From: an uncultured Pelagibacteraceae bacterium
Lineage (GTDB): Bacteria; Pseudomonadota; Alphaproteobacteria; Pelagibacterales; Pelagibacteraceae
DNA length: 64,000 nt
Assembly (NCBI GenBank): GCA_902518155.1
Contig: CABYFA010000001.1
Span: 195,942-259,941, forward strand
Direction: 5' to 3'
Shown: one piece after another, positions 38,174 to 46,112 of the stretch
How the letters are laid out: each line of letters starts with the position of its first letter
Position numbering within the stretch: the stretch's first letter is position 1
The notes under the pieces: generated by a model
The model's input: the letters and a program-made list of their open reading frames with translations, nothing else
Told to the model about the DNA's origin: nothing
Databases searched by the model: none
Position numbers and translations under genes: made by a program

Positions 38174-39163
38174 AGATTTTATTTTATTTACCAAATCTTC
38201 ATTGATATTTCGAGGGCCTTTATCTAATCTATTTTTGTGTCTTCTTTCACCTGGAAGTCTAACTCCATCAAAAGATTTCATTTTATCAAAAAATTCATCT
38301 GCATGTTTTTGCCAATTTGTTCCTGAGGTTTTGTCAGGTGAAATTGCAATGATAAATTCTCCCCCGCTTGGTGGTCCACCATCATTATTATCTTTAGCCG
38401 CTGTTTCAAAACTAAAATTATCACCAACCAAAGCACCAGCCATTAACTCAACCATCATTGCTATTGCTGAACCCTTGTAGCCGCCAAAAGGAAGTAATAC
38501 ACCACCATCTGCAATTGCACCTGGATCAGTAGTCTCTTTACCATCTTTAGTTAAACCAGTTCCAAGTGGAACCTTGTGCCCTTCTCTTTTAGCAACTTGG
38601 ACTTCTCCCATTGCCATTGATGCTGTGGCCATATCATAAACGACTGGAGTTTTACCAGGTCGCGGCCAAGCAAATGAAATCGGATTTGTTCCAAACAATG
38701 GTTTGATTGCACCAGCAGGTGCTACAGCAGGTTTGTATGATGTGCATGCAAAAGCAACCAAACCTTCTTCTGCTAACTTTTCTGTTTCAGGCCACATCGC
38801 TGCCATATGATGAGAGTTATTTATTGCGAGCACTGCTACGCCATTTTCTTTTGCGGCTTTAGCTAATTCAGGCAACCCTTTATTTAAAACTACTGGGGCT
38901 AAACAATTATTCCCTTGAACTTTTATAACTGATGAAGAAATTTTTTTAATTTCAGGCTTTCCTTTACCATTAATTTTTCCACTTTTTAAACCACTTACAT
39001 ATGCAGGTAATCTAAACAAACCATGAGATAAAGATCCATCCCGTTCGGCATTTCTAATCAGGTCAGACAGAATAGAAGCTGTTTCATCATCACAACCATT
39101 AGCTAATAAAGTTTTTTTGGCTAAATCAAAAATTTCATCTAAAGTTAGGGAAACTGTACTCAT
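38165..39163 (-). CDS. malate/L-lactate dehydrogenase-family (Ldh2) NAD(P)-dependent oxidoreductase
   Basis: Member of the LDH2/MDH2 family, which also includes ureidoglycolate, Delta1-piperideine-2-carboxylate and sulfolactate dehydrogenases; the exact substrate cannot be read off. Family motifs: SHGLFRLPAYVSGLKSG, NNSHHMAAMWPETE, FGTNPISFAWPRPG, YDMATASMAMGEV and PFGGYKGSAIAMMVELMAG. The length of 332 is normal. It stands alone with promoter space upstream and does not belong to an obvious pathway operon. Confidence 0.85.
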   Translation of the reverse strand: MSTVSLTLDEIFDLAKKTLLANGCDDETASILSDLIRNAERDGSLSHGLFRLPAYVSGLKSGKINGKGKPEIKKISSSVIKVQGNNCLAPVVLNKGLPELAKAAKENGVAVLAINNSHHMAAMWPETEKLAEEGLVAFACTSYKPAVAPAGAIKPLFGTNPISFAWPRPGKTPVVYDMATASMAMGEVQVAKREGHKVPLGTGLTKDGKETTDPGAIADGGVLLPFGGYKGSAIAMMVELMAGALVGDNFSFETAAKDNNDGGPPSGGEFIIAISPDKTSGTNWQKHADEFFDKMKSFDGVRLPGERRHKNRLDKGPRNINEDLVNKIKSLS

Positions 39164-39205
39164 CCCATTATTAGATATTATTTATAACTAAAGATCAATT
39201 TCTAA

Positions 39206-40258
39206 TTAACAACCTTTGAAAGATTTTGACATATTGCCAATTAAATCAAAATATAAATCCTTACCTGGATCAAGTGTAGCTCCTAATGGATCGATTACAC
39301 CTGTTGCAACATTAGTATCTTTTGCTACAGCTTTAATAATATCAGGATTAAATTGAGGCTCTGAAAATATACAACTAACTTTATCATGCTCAATTACCTC
39401 TCTGATTTCAGCTAATTGCTCAGCACCTGGCATTACGTCTGTATTTACTGTAAATGCTCCAAGAATATTTATACCAAATCTTTTTTCAAAGTATTGATAG
39501 GCATCATGGAAGACTACTGATTTAAAATCTTTATTTAATTCAGACTTAACTTTTTTTGTAAGTTTATCTAAATCATTATGAGCTTTGTTTAAATTTGCTT
39601 TATATTTAGCCTCATTTTTTTGATCATTTTCGATTAAATGCTCAGCCATCTCGCTTAGGATTACTTTTGCATTCATAGGATCTAACCAGATATGTGGATC
39701 AAATTCGCCATGCGCATGTCCTTCATGACCATGCTCATCGTGACCATCTTTTTTATGCTCATCGTCATGTCCGTGTTCATCATGACCATGTTCTTTTTCC
39801 TTTTTATCATGATCGTGATCGTCATGATCATCCTCTTTTTTTGCATGATCATCATGATCGTCTTCTTTATGACCATGATCATGCTCTTCAAAAATATTTC
39901 TTTCTCTAAATTTAAGTTTAGTTAAACCTTTAATTTCCATTAATTCAATTTTTTCAGCTTTTTTTGCAATAGTTTTTAATGGTTTTTCCAAGAAATTTTC
40001 TATGTCCTCTCCTACCCAAAATATAATATCTGCATTTTGAATCATTTTTGCATGTGATGGTTTAAGAGCAAATCCATGTGGTGAAGCATAACCATCAACG
40101 ATTAAATCTGGTTTACCAACACCATCCATTAGATAACTTGCAAGAGAATGGATTGGTTTTATTGTTGCCACTACTTTAATTTCAGCATTTACTGGCACAA
40201 AAATTGTTAAGAATGATAATATTGATAGGATTAATGGTAATTTCTTTATGTTTTTCAT
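39206..40258 (-). CDS. znuA: zinc ABC transporter substrate-binding protein ZnuA with long His loop
   Basis: Periplasmic zinc receptor of cluster A-I. The signal peptide starts at the ATG at 40258 (a longer frame to 40309 adds a non-signal leader of no homology). Zinc ligands occur around DGYASPHGFALKPS, EFDPHIWLDP and VFHDAYQYFEKRF. Between about residues 125 and 190 is a very long His/Asp/Glu/Lys-rich loop of HDHD and GHDEHGH repeats, the family's metal-sensing or scavenging loop, here larger than in E. coli. It is divergent from znuC with Zur-box-like palindromes in between. Confidence 0.95.
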   Translation of the reverse strand: MKNIKKLPLILSILSFLTIFVPVNAEIKVVATIKPIHSLASYLMDGVGKPDLIVDGYASPHGFALKPSHAKMIQNADIIFWVGEDIENFLEKPLKTIAKKAEKIELMEIKGLTKLKFRERNIFEEHDHGHKEDDHDDHAKKEDDHDDHDHDKKEKEHGHDEHGHDDEHKKDGHDEHGHEGHAHGEFDPHIWLDPMNAKVILSEMAEHLIENDQKNEAKYKANLNKAHNDLDKLTKKVKSELNKDFKSVVFHDAYQYFEKRFGINILGAFTVNTDVMPGAEQLAEIREVIEHDKVSCIFSEPQFNPDIIKAVAKDTNVATGVIDPLGATLDPGKDLYFDLIGNMSKSFKGC

Positions 40259-40276
40259 ATGTTGTATATTTAAATT

Positions 40277-40289
40277 GTTATAATATAAC
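40277..40289. promoter_or_regulatory. zur: Zur-box-like palindrome 1
   Basis: The perfect palindrome GTTATAATATAAC lies between znuA and znuC. Alphaproteobacterial Zur boxes have this GTTATA-x-TATAAC core. A near copy follows 18 bases on. The zur gene is in the same operon, so autoregulation fits. Confidence 0.75.
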
Positions 40290-40294
40290 ACTAT

Positions 40295-40307
40295 GTAATA
40301 ATATAAC
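40295..40307. promoter_or_regulatory. zur: Zur-box-like palindrome 2
   Basis: GTAATAATATAAC, one mismatch from the first palindrome, 18 bases away on the same face within about 1.7 helical turns. Two sites in the divergent region suit independent or cooperative repression of znuA and znuCB-zur. The second is nearer to znuC. Confidence 0.65.
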
Positions 40308-40328
40308 ACTTATAAGTCAAGAAATAAA

Positions 40329-41075
40329 ATGAGCACTGATCAAAATATATTGGTAAAATTAAATGATGCTGGTTTACAGTTGAACAACAAATGGTTAGTC
40401 AAAGGAGTCTCACTACAAGTTGAAAAAGGTAAAATAGTTACTCTTATAGGTCCAAATGGATCAGGAAAAAGCACAACAGCTAAAATTGCTTTAGGTATTT
40501 ACAAAAAGATTGATGGTTCAGTTGAAAAATATACCCATAAAGTTGGATATGTCCCGCAGAAAATTTCAATTGATTGGACGTTGCCGCTAAGAGTAAATGA
40601 TTTCATGGTATTAACTGAGAGTCTTAATAAAGAGACAATTGATGAAGCTTTGTCTTTAACTGGTGTCATTCATCTTAAAGATAAAAATTTAGGAGATTTA
40701 TCTGGTGGTGAGTTTCAAAGAGTTTTACTTGCAAGAGCTATATCAAAAAAACCAGAGCTGTTAGTGCTAGATGAACCAGTACAGGGAGTAGATTTTACTG
40801 GTGAAATTGCTTTATACGAACTAATTAAGAAAATTTCTGATGAATTAAGTTGTGGTATCTTATTGATTTCTCATGATCTACACACTGTAATGACAGCCAC
40901 TGACCATGTTGTCTGTTTAAACGGTCATGTTTGTTGTTCAGGTTCACCAATGGATGTTGCAAAAAATAATGAGTATAAAGCTTTATTTGGTGAACAAGCT
41001 TCTCAAATATTATCAAGATATGAACATAAGCACGACCATGTCCATACAGATGAAGGTGAAATAAAAAAAAATTAA
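40329..41075 (+). CDS. znuC: zinc ABC transporter ATP-binding protein ZnuC
   Basis: ATPase of the ZnuABC zinc importer. Walker A GPNGSGKSTTAK, signature LSGGEFQRVLLARA, Walker B LLVLDEPVQGVD and the switch His in ISHDLHTV are all intact. The C-terminus carries a His-rich tail (YEHKHDHVHTDEGE), typical of ZnuC. It abuts znuB without a gap. Confidence 0.95.
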   Translation: MSTDQNILVKLNDAGLQLNNKWLVKGVSLQVEKGKIVTLIGPNGSGKSTTAKIALGIYKKIDGSVEKYTHKVGYVPQKISIDWTLPLRVNDFMVLTESLNKETIDEALSLTGVIHLKDKNLGDLSGGEFQRVLLARAISKKPELLVLDEPVQGVDFTGEIALYELIKKISDELSCGILLISHDLHTVMTATDHVVCLNGHVCCSGSPMDVAKNNEYKALFGEQASQILSRYEHKHDHVHTDEGEIKKN

Positions 41076-41879
41076 ATGTTTGATGATTTTTTTATAAGAG
41101 CTTTGGTAGCTGGAATTGGGGTTGCTTTTGTAACAGGACCTCTTGGTTGTTTTGTTATTTGGAGAAGATTATCTTATTTTGGTGACACCTTAGCTCACTC
41201 TGCTCTATTGGGAGTGACATTAGCGTTTACTATGGAGTTTAATATTGCGCTATCGGTATTTATCATTTCATCTATGATAGCACTTATTTTAATTCAACTT
41301 CAAAAAAAAACCAATCTACCTGGTGATGCTTTGTTAGGTCTTCTAGCTCATTCATCTCTGGCAGTTGGACTTGTTGTTATAGGTTTTTTAACATTTATCA
41401 GGTTTGATATTATGGGATTATTATTTGGAGATATTTTAGCAGTTTCAGTTAATGATTTGTTGATCATATGGATTGGAGGAGCATTAATCTTATTAACTCT
41501 AAAATTTATTTGGAAACCTTTATTCGCTTCAACAGTAAATTATGAACTAGCAGAAGCAGAAGGCTTAAATCCAGACAGAGCTAAGGCAATCTTTACTATT
41601 TTAATGGCAGCAATCATCGCTATTTCAATTAAAATGGTTGGATTGTTGTTAATCACTGGGATGTTAATTATCCCTGCTGCAATGGCTAGAAATTTATCAT
41701 CAAGTCCACAAAGTATGGTTATCTATTCAATTGTAGGAGGCTTGTTATCTGTAATTATAGGATTGTTCACATCTTTAGAGTTTAATACATCTTCAGGACC
41801 ATCAATTATAACAGCAGCTTTATTATTATTCATACTTTCATTATTTAAAATAAAACAATCTATTAAATTGAAAAATTAA
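41076..41879 (+). CDS. znuB: zinc ABC transporter permease ZnuB
   Basis: Inner-membrane channel of the zinc importer, seven to eight helices. ABC-3 family motifs: GPLGCFVIWRRLSYFGDTLAHSALLG at the N-terminus (quoted in part), GDALLGLLAHSSLAVGL, and LLLITGMLIIPAAMARNLS near the C-terminus. Length 267. It follows znuC directly and is 15 bases before zur. Confidence 0.95.
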   Translation: MFDDFFIRALVAGIGVAFVTGPLGCFVIWRRLSYFGDTLAHSALLGVTLAFTMEFNIALSVFIISSMIALILIQLQKKTNLPGDALLGLLAHSSLAVGLVVIGFLTFIRFDIMGLLFGDILAVSVNDLLIIWIGGALILLTLKFIWKPLFASTVNYELAEAEGLNPDRAKAIFTILMAAIIAISIKMVGLLLITGMLIIPAAMARNLSSSPQSMVIYSIVGGLLSVIIGLFTSLEFNTSSGPSIITAALLLFILSLFKIKQSIKLKN

Positions 41880-41894
41880 TGAGGAATCTGTAAA

Positions 41895-42296
41895 ATGAAA
41901 ACAATGCATAAAGAACATACTCTGACAAAAAATCAGCAAATTATTTTTGATTTAATTGATAAATCTCCTGAACCAATGAAAGCTTATTCAATCCTTTTTA
42001 ATGTTCAAAAAAAAGGTATTAAAGCTCCCCTACAAGTTTATCGAGCGTTAGATAAGCTAGTGGAAATAGGAAAAATTCACAAAATAGAGAGTCGAAATGC
42101 ATTTATTGCGTGTCACAATTCAAGCTGTCGAGTGGCTAAAGCTACAGCGTTTTCTATCTGTGAGATTTGTGAGAAAGTAACAGAAATAAGTAGTGCAGGT
42201 CTTTCCAAATACTTAGCTAACTTCAAAGACAAAGATGGTATGAAATATAGTAAATACAATCTTGAGTTTTTTGGATTATGTAAAAAGTGTAGATAA
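41895..42296 (+). CDS. zur: Fur-family zinc regulator Zur
   Basis: A 133-residue Fur-family repressor; the winged helix spans about residues 10-70 (LQVYRALDKLVEIGKIH). Cysteine pairs CEIC and CKKC form the structural zinc site. Its place as last gene of the znuCB operon identifies it as the zinc sensor rather than Fur. A good Shine-Dalgarno (GAGGA at 41881-41885) precedes the ATG. It is expected to repress znuA and znuCB-zur through the palindromes at 40277-40307. Confidence 0.9.
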   Translation: MKTMHKEHTLTKNQQIIFDLIDKSPEPMKAYSILFNVQKKGIKAPLQVYRALDKLVEIGKIHKIESRNAFIACHNSSCRVAKATAFSICEICEKVTEISSAGLSKYLANFKDKDGMKYSKYNLEFFGLCKKCR

Positions 42297-42354
42297 TTCT
42301 TTATTTTAATAAATTCTTAACATAACTGAAATAATAATAATGAAAGGAAATTTT

Positions 42355-42576
42355 ATGTTTATAAAAAAATATCTAAAGTGGATCAGTACGTTTTTAGTTT
42401 TAGTAGGAATACTTCTTACAAATTTAAATATATATCCATTAAATATATATTTTCATGGATTAGGAGTTGTTGGATGGACTATCGCTGGATTTATCAGCAA
42501 AGATAAAGCGATACTAACAAACTTCGGATTACAAATTCCATTATTTGTTATTGGGATTTATAAGATTATTTTTTAA
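42355..42576 (+). CDS. small two-helix membrane protein
   Basis: No family recognised with confidence. From the ATG at 42355 (AAAGGA Shine-Dalgarno six bases before it) the protein has 73 residues and two to three hydrophobic segments: WISTFLVLVGILLTN, FHGLGVVGWTIAGFIS and IPLFVIGIYKII. An ATG at 42340 in frame is also possible. It abuts arsC by zero bases, so it is probably part of the arsC-aquaporin-Nudix transcript. Confidence 0.65.
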   Translation: MFIKKYLKWISTFLVLVGILLTNLNIYPLNIYFHGLGVVGWTIAGFISKDKAILTNFGLQIPLFVIGIYKIIF

Positions 42577-43008
42577 ATGAAGAATATATTGTTTGTATGC
42601 ACAGGTAATTCAGCAAGAAGTATTATTGCTGAAAGTATTATAAATAATGAGTATGACGATTTGTATAAAGGTTTTAGTGCCGGGAGTAATCCAACAGGAA
42701 AAGTAAATGAAGATGTGAAGAATTATTTATTATCAAAACATTATGATCTTTCAAATTATAGATCTAAAAATTTTAATGAGTTTATTAATGGTCAAATTAA
42801 AATGGATTATGTGATTACAGTTTGTAATAATGCCAATAACGAAGTCTGCCCTATTTGGCCAAATAAAGATCAGATAATTCATTGGGATATAGAGGATCCT
42901 GTTAAATTACTTAATGAAACAAATGATATAAATAGAAAAGATGAGATTATTGAAAAAGTTTACAATAATATTCATAAAAGAATAAAGGAACTGCTTTATG
43001 AAAAATAA
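42577..43008 (+). CDS. arsC: arsenate reductase, thioredoxin-coupled ArsC
   Basis: A low-molecular-weight-phosphatase-fold arsenate reductase. The P-loop CTGNSARS contains the nucleophilic Cys, and the redox Cys pair is in TVCNNANNEVCPIWP, which distinguishes reductase ArsC from tyrosine phosphatases. Arsenate is a phosphate analogue, so reduction to arsenite is the first step of detoxification. The 3' end overlaps the aquaporin gene by 11 bases. Confidence 0.93.
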   Translation: MKNILFVCTGNSARSIIAESIINNEYDDLYKGFSAGSNPTGKVNEDVKNYLLSKHYDLSNYRSKNFNEFINGQIKMDYVITVCNNANNEVCPIWPNKDQIIHWDIEDPVKLLNETNDINRKDEIIEKVYNNIHKRIKELLYEK

Positions 43009-43657
43009 AAGTCGTCATTTTCTTGCTGAATTAATAGGAAGTTGTTTTTTAGTGATGATTATTGTTGGCTCAGGTTTAATGGCTGAGAACTTAACTAATG
43101 ACGTTGCTGTAATGTTAATAGCTAATACTATAGCAACAGGAGCAGGTTTATTTGTACTTATCACAGTTTTTGCTGATGTATCAGGAGCTCATTTTAATCC
43201 ATTTGTAAGTATCGCAATGACAATAACAGGTAAATTAAAAAAGAAACTATTACCCTTTTATATTATTGCTCAATTAGTTGGTTGCTTAATTGGTGTTGGT
43301 TTAGCTAATTTCTTTTTTGAACATGAGATTTATGAATTATCTACTAAGTCAAGAGATGGGATTTACATATTCACATCTGAGGTAATAGCAACATTAGGGC
43401 TTATAACAATAATTTTTGGTTCAATGAAGTCAGGTAAAATTGCTGTTGCTGCTAGTGTTGGGCTTTACATTACTGCAGGTTATTGGTTTACTTCCTCAAC
43501 TTCATTTGCAAATCCAGCTGTTGCAATTGCTAGAACATTTACAGAGTCTTTTACTGGTATTAGTTATTTAAATACTCCTTATTATATTTTAGCTGAGCTT
43601 ATTGGAATGTTAATTGCTGTACTTATTGTTAAAAAGTTATTTTTAGAAAAAAATTGA
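42998..43657 (+). CDS. aquaporin-family channel, AqpS-like
   Basis: A six-helix MIP-family channel. The first half has the NPF variant of the NPA box (SGAHFNPFVSIAM); the second has FANPAVAIARTFTESFTGI. The arrangement NPAVxIARxxxxxFxGI resembles arsenic-linked AqpS of rhizobia, in which arsenite leaves by facilitated diffusion through the channel. Next to arsC this assignment is attractive, but water or glycerol transport cannot be excluded. It is translationally coupled to both neighbours. Confidence 0.8.
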   Translation: MKNKSRHFLAELIGSCFLVMIIVGSGLMAENLTNDVAVMLIANTIATGAGLFVLITVFADVSGAHFNPFVSIAMTITGKLKKKLLPFYIIAQLVGCLIGVGLANFFFEHEIYELSTKSRDGIYIFTSEVIATLGLITIIFGSMKSGKIAVAASVGLYITAGYWFTSSTSFANPAVAIARTFTESFTGISYLNTPYYILAELIGMLIAVLIVKKLFLEKN

Positions 43658-44145
43658 AAAATATAAAACTTACCAATCGAATAAGTTTAATTAACAAAAA
43701 ATTTAAAAAAAAAGAGTTTTATCATTATCTTAAAACTTCTAATCTTTCATTAGTAATACCTAAGATTAAAGACAAATATGTAGTAGTTTCCCAAAAAAGA
43801 GTTCCAATTAATAAAATTAATTACGAGTTTCCTTCTGGCATAGTGGAAAAAAAGGAAACAACTCTGCAATCAGCATATAAGGAATTAAGAGAAGAAACAG
43901 GATATAGATCAAGATCAAAATTGAGTAAAATAATAACTTTTTATACTGAACCTGGAAGACTAACTACTAAAATTACTGGTTATTACACAGAAGACTTAAT
44001 TAAAATTTCGAAACCAGAACAAGGTATTAGAATTCATCTTTTTAATCAAAGAGAGATATTTAAATTAATATTAAATCAAAAATTCAATAATAGTTCTCAT
44101 ATAGCAATGTTTTTTTATTTTATAACAGGTCTTAAAAAACTATAA
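43654..44145 (+). CDS. Nudix hydrolase
   Basis: A 163-residue Nudix protein; the box is GIVEKKETTLQSAYKELREETGY, with Lys in place of the first Arg and all acidic residues kept. Start is TTG at 43654, overlapping the aquaporin stop (TTGA), with no ATG nearby. Such proteins hydrolyse nucleoside diphosphate derivatives; the long stretch before the box resembles ADP-ribose pyrophosphatases. The link to arsenic, if any, is unknown. Followed by a 79-base gap. Confidence 0.8.
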   Translation: MKNIKLTNRISLINKKFKKKEFYHYLKTSNLSLVIPKIKDKYVVVSQKRVPINKINYEFPSGIVEKKETTLQSAYKELREETGYRSRSKLSKIITFYTEPGRLTTKITGYYTEDLIKISKPEQGIRIHLFNQREIFKLILNQKFNNSSHIAMFFYFITGLKKL

Positions 44146-44224
44146 ACTATAGGTTGTAACAAAATATCCTTTTTATTTTAGGATTGTATGATTAAATTAA
44201 GTATCAAATAATTCGGAGGCAGTA

Positions 44225-44434
44225 ATGAGAAAAAAACTAAAAAAGAATGAAAAGAAAAAAACAAAAATATTAAAATCAATTGATAAACTTAAAAATAAAA
44301 TTACAGCTAAAGAAAAAAAATTATCAAGCCTTAATATTAAAATTGCTGGTCTAGAAAAAAAGGTTGCTGAAAAAAAAGCAAAAAAACTTGCTAAGAAGAA
44401 TGCAGAGCAGTCTCCTGCATCTATAAATAATTAA
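44225..44434 (+). CDS. Lys-rich coiled-coil protein, 69 aa
   Basis: Unknown family. 24 of 69 residues are Lys; the first two thirds alternate in a heptad-like coiled coil (KSIDKLKNKITAKEKKLSSL), ending in K/A-rich VAEKKAKKLAKKNAEQ, reminiscent of H1-like tails. The strongest Shine-Dalgarno seen in this window, GGAGG (44216-44220), precedes the ATG at 44225. A perfect 15-bp hairpin starts 11 bases after the stop. It looks like an abundant nucleic-acid-binding or ribosome-associated protein, but this is inference. Confidence 0.7.
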   Translation: MRKKLKKNEKKKTKILKSIDKLKNKITAKEKKLSSLNIKIAGLEKKVAEKKAKKLAKKNAEQSPASINN

Positions 44435-44444
44435 TTCCAAATTG

Positions 44445-44480
44445 TCTTTCTTCCTTCTCTTAAATGAGAAGGAAGAAAGA
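44445..44480. terminator. perfect hairpin after the Lys-rich gene
   Basis: A 15-bp stem of TCTTTCTTCCTTCTC and its exact complement around a TTAAAT loop. No U-run follows on either strand, so it is not a classical intrinsic terminator. It lies between the convergent Lys-rich gene and ppx, and may end or stabilise the upstream mRNA or be part of a small RNA. Confidence 0.5.
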
Positions 44481-44600
44481 AGCTAATTAACAAAATTTAA
44501 ACAGGGGAAAAAATAATGAATATTTAAATTTTGTAGATTATCTTAAAAAGATTAAGTTACAGAAATATTTACTTATTATTAAAGTTTAATTAATTTAAGT

Positions 44601-46112
44601 TTATTTTGAATTATTTGAATAAATTACTCTTGGCTCTAAAAATAATTCTCTAGCAAGAGCTTTAAATCTTTTGGTAACTTGTTTTGAGATTATTTCTTGA
44701 TGTTGTGATGGAATTTTTAAAAATACAGCATTACCTCTTTTATACAATTTAAACTCTTCAAGAAATATCGTAGATATCGAGGTCAATGATTGTGAAAATC
44801 TCAATGCTGCACCAACTTGTTTGCTTGAAAAAATTTCATTATTATTCAAAAAAGTTAAATACTCGATCTTTGGATTATACTTGATACTACAGTACCGCCA
44901 ATAGCATGACAAAGCTAATTGTATTCTTTCTTTATGAGTCAATCTAAGTAAAGGAGTATTTATCGTTTCTTGAAATACCAATTCAGCTTTTTGAAATGCT
45001 CCCAATCCCCAATCCATATGACTTAATACACATGCCAGATATAATAATTTTTTATTAAAGTGCTCATTACCTTCAAAAACTGGATGAATAAAATCATAAT
45101 ATTTTTTATAATTTGACCCTAAATCACCTCTTTTTTGCGCAACCTTCTCAATTGCTTTGAAAAAAATTTCAGATTCTTTTACATCTTTAAAATGGTCAAT
45201 TGATAAAGATCCTTCACGCAAACCACTGATAGAACAAATAATTTTTTTTGGATTTGAAACTTTCATAATTTCATCAAGTATAATACAGCTATAAGGTAAA
45301 TATGGTGTTCTAGATTTTGAAATATACTCAACTGTTTTAAGTTTGGATTTATTAAAAGAAGAAATTTTTTCAACAAACTTAGATAAAACATTATTATCAA
45401 TACTATATTGATGAATTATGTGTACTGGATGATTATTTTGAAAAAGATGTAATTTAAATAATGCACGCCAAGTACCTCCAACTAAATATAAATTATTAAA
45501 TTTCTTTTTTGAGAGCCATTTTTCATCTCTTAATAATTTTTTAATATATTTTGCTAAATTTCTTTTTTTAACTACAGGATTATTCATTAATCTTAAAACA
45601 CCAACAGGTAATGAGGTTTTATTGGTTACTATATTGTTTTCAACTCGGGCTAACTCCAAACTACCACCGCCAAGGTCAGCAACTAATCCATCAACATTTT
45701 CAAAACCTATTTTTACTCCCTCAGCTGTGCATTTAGCTTCTTCTTCGCCTGATAATATATTAATCTTAGTTTTAAAAAGTTTTTCAACTTCATCAATAAA
45801 AGGTTTTGTATCAGTTGCTTCTCTTATAACTGCTGTTGCAATAATCTTTAGATTTGTGATTTTTGAAACATTTAAAATTTCAGAAAATCTTTTTAAAACT
45901 TTTAAAGCATATTCAGTACCAGATCTGTGAAGTTTTTTCGATTTATCTAAATTTTTTCCAAGTTCACAAACTGCTTTTTCATTAAAAAAAGGCACACGAG
46001 AAGAACTGAAATCTTCATAAATTAGCATTCTTATAGAGTTTGATCCAATGTCTATTATAGCTAATTTAGCCTGATTTAATTTTAAACTATTTTTACTTTT
46101 AATTACTTCCAC
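44601..46112 (-). CDS. ppx: Ppx/GppA-family exopolyphosphatase
   Basis: Releases phosphate from polyphosphate ends or hydrolyses pppGpp. The ASKHA-type core shows AIIDIGSNSIRMLIYEDF, SGEEEAKCTAEGV, DLGGGSLELARV and SLPVGVLRLMN; the C-terminal 200 residues form the HD-like domain of longer family members. The start overlaps the ppk end by 14 bases, so the kinase and phosphatase are co-transcribed. Confidence 0.92.
   Translation of the reverse strand: MEVIKSKNSLKLNQAKLAIIDIGSNSIRMLIYEDFSSSRVPFFNEKAVCELGKNLDKSKKLHRSGTEYALKVLKRFSEILNVSKITNLKIIATAVIREATDTKPFIDEVEKLFKTKINILSGEEEAKCTAEGVKIGFENVDGLVADLGGGSLELARVENNIVTNKTSLPVGVLRLMNNPVVKKRNLAKYIKKLLRDEKWLSKKKFNNLYLVGGTWRALFKLHLFQNNHPVHIIHQYSIDNNVLSKFVEKISSFNKSKLKTVEYISKSRTPYLPYSCIILDEIMKVSNPKKIICSISGLREGSLSIDHFKDVKESEIFFKAIEKVAQKRGDLGSNYKKYYDFIHPVFEGNEHFNKKLLYLACVLSHMDWGLGAFQKAELVFQETINTPLLRLTHKERIQLALSCYWRYCSIKYNPKIEYLTFLNNNEIFSSKQVGAALRFSQSLTSISTIFLEEFKLYKRGNAVFLKIPSQHQEIISKQVTKRFKALARELFLEPRVIYSNNSK

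Noticed and set aside
39692-39925. Long ORFs opposite to znuA (and a second frame on the same strand)
   Set aside because: They are artefacts of the His/Asp/Glu repeat codons, giving Met/Ile/Phe/His low-complexity sequences with no start signal.
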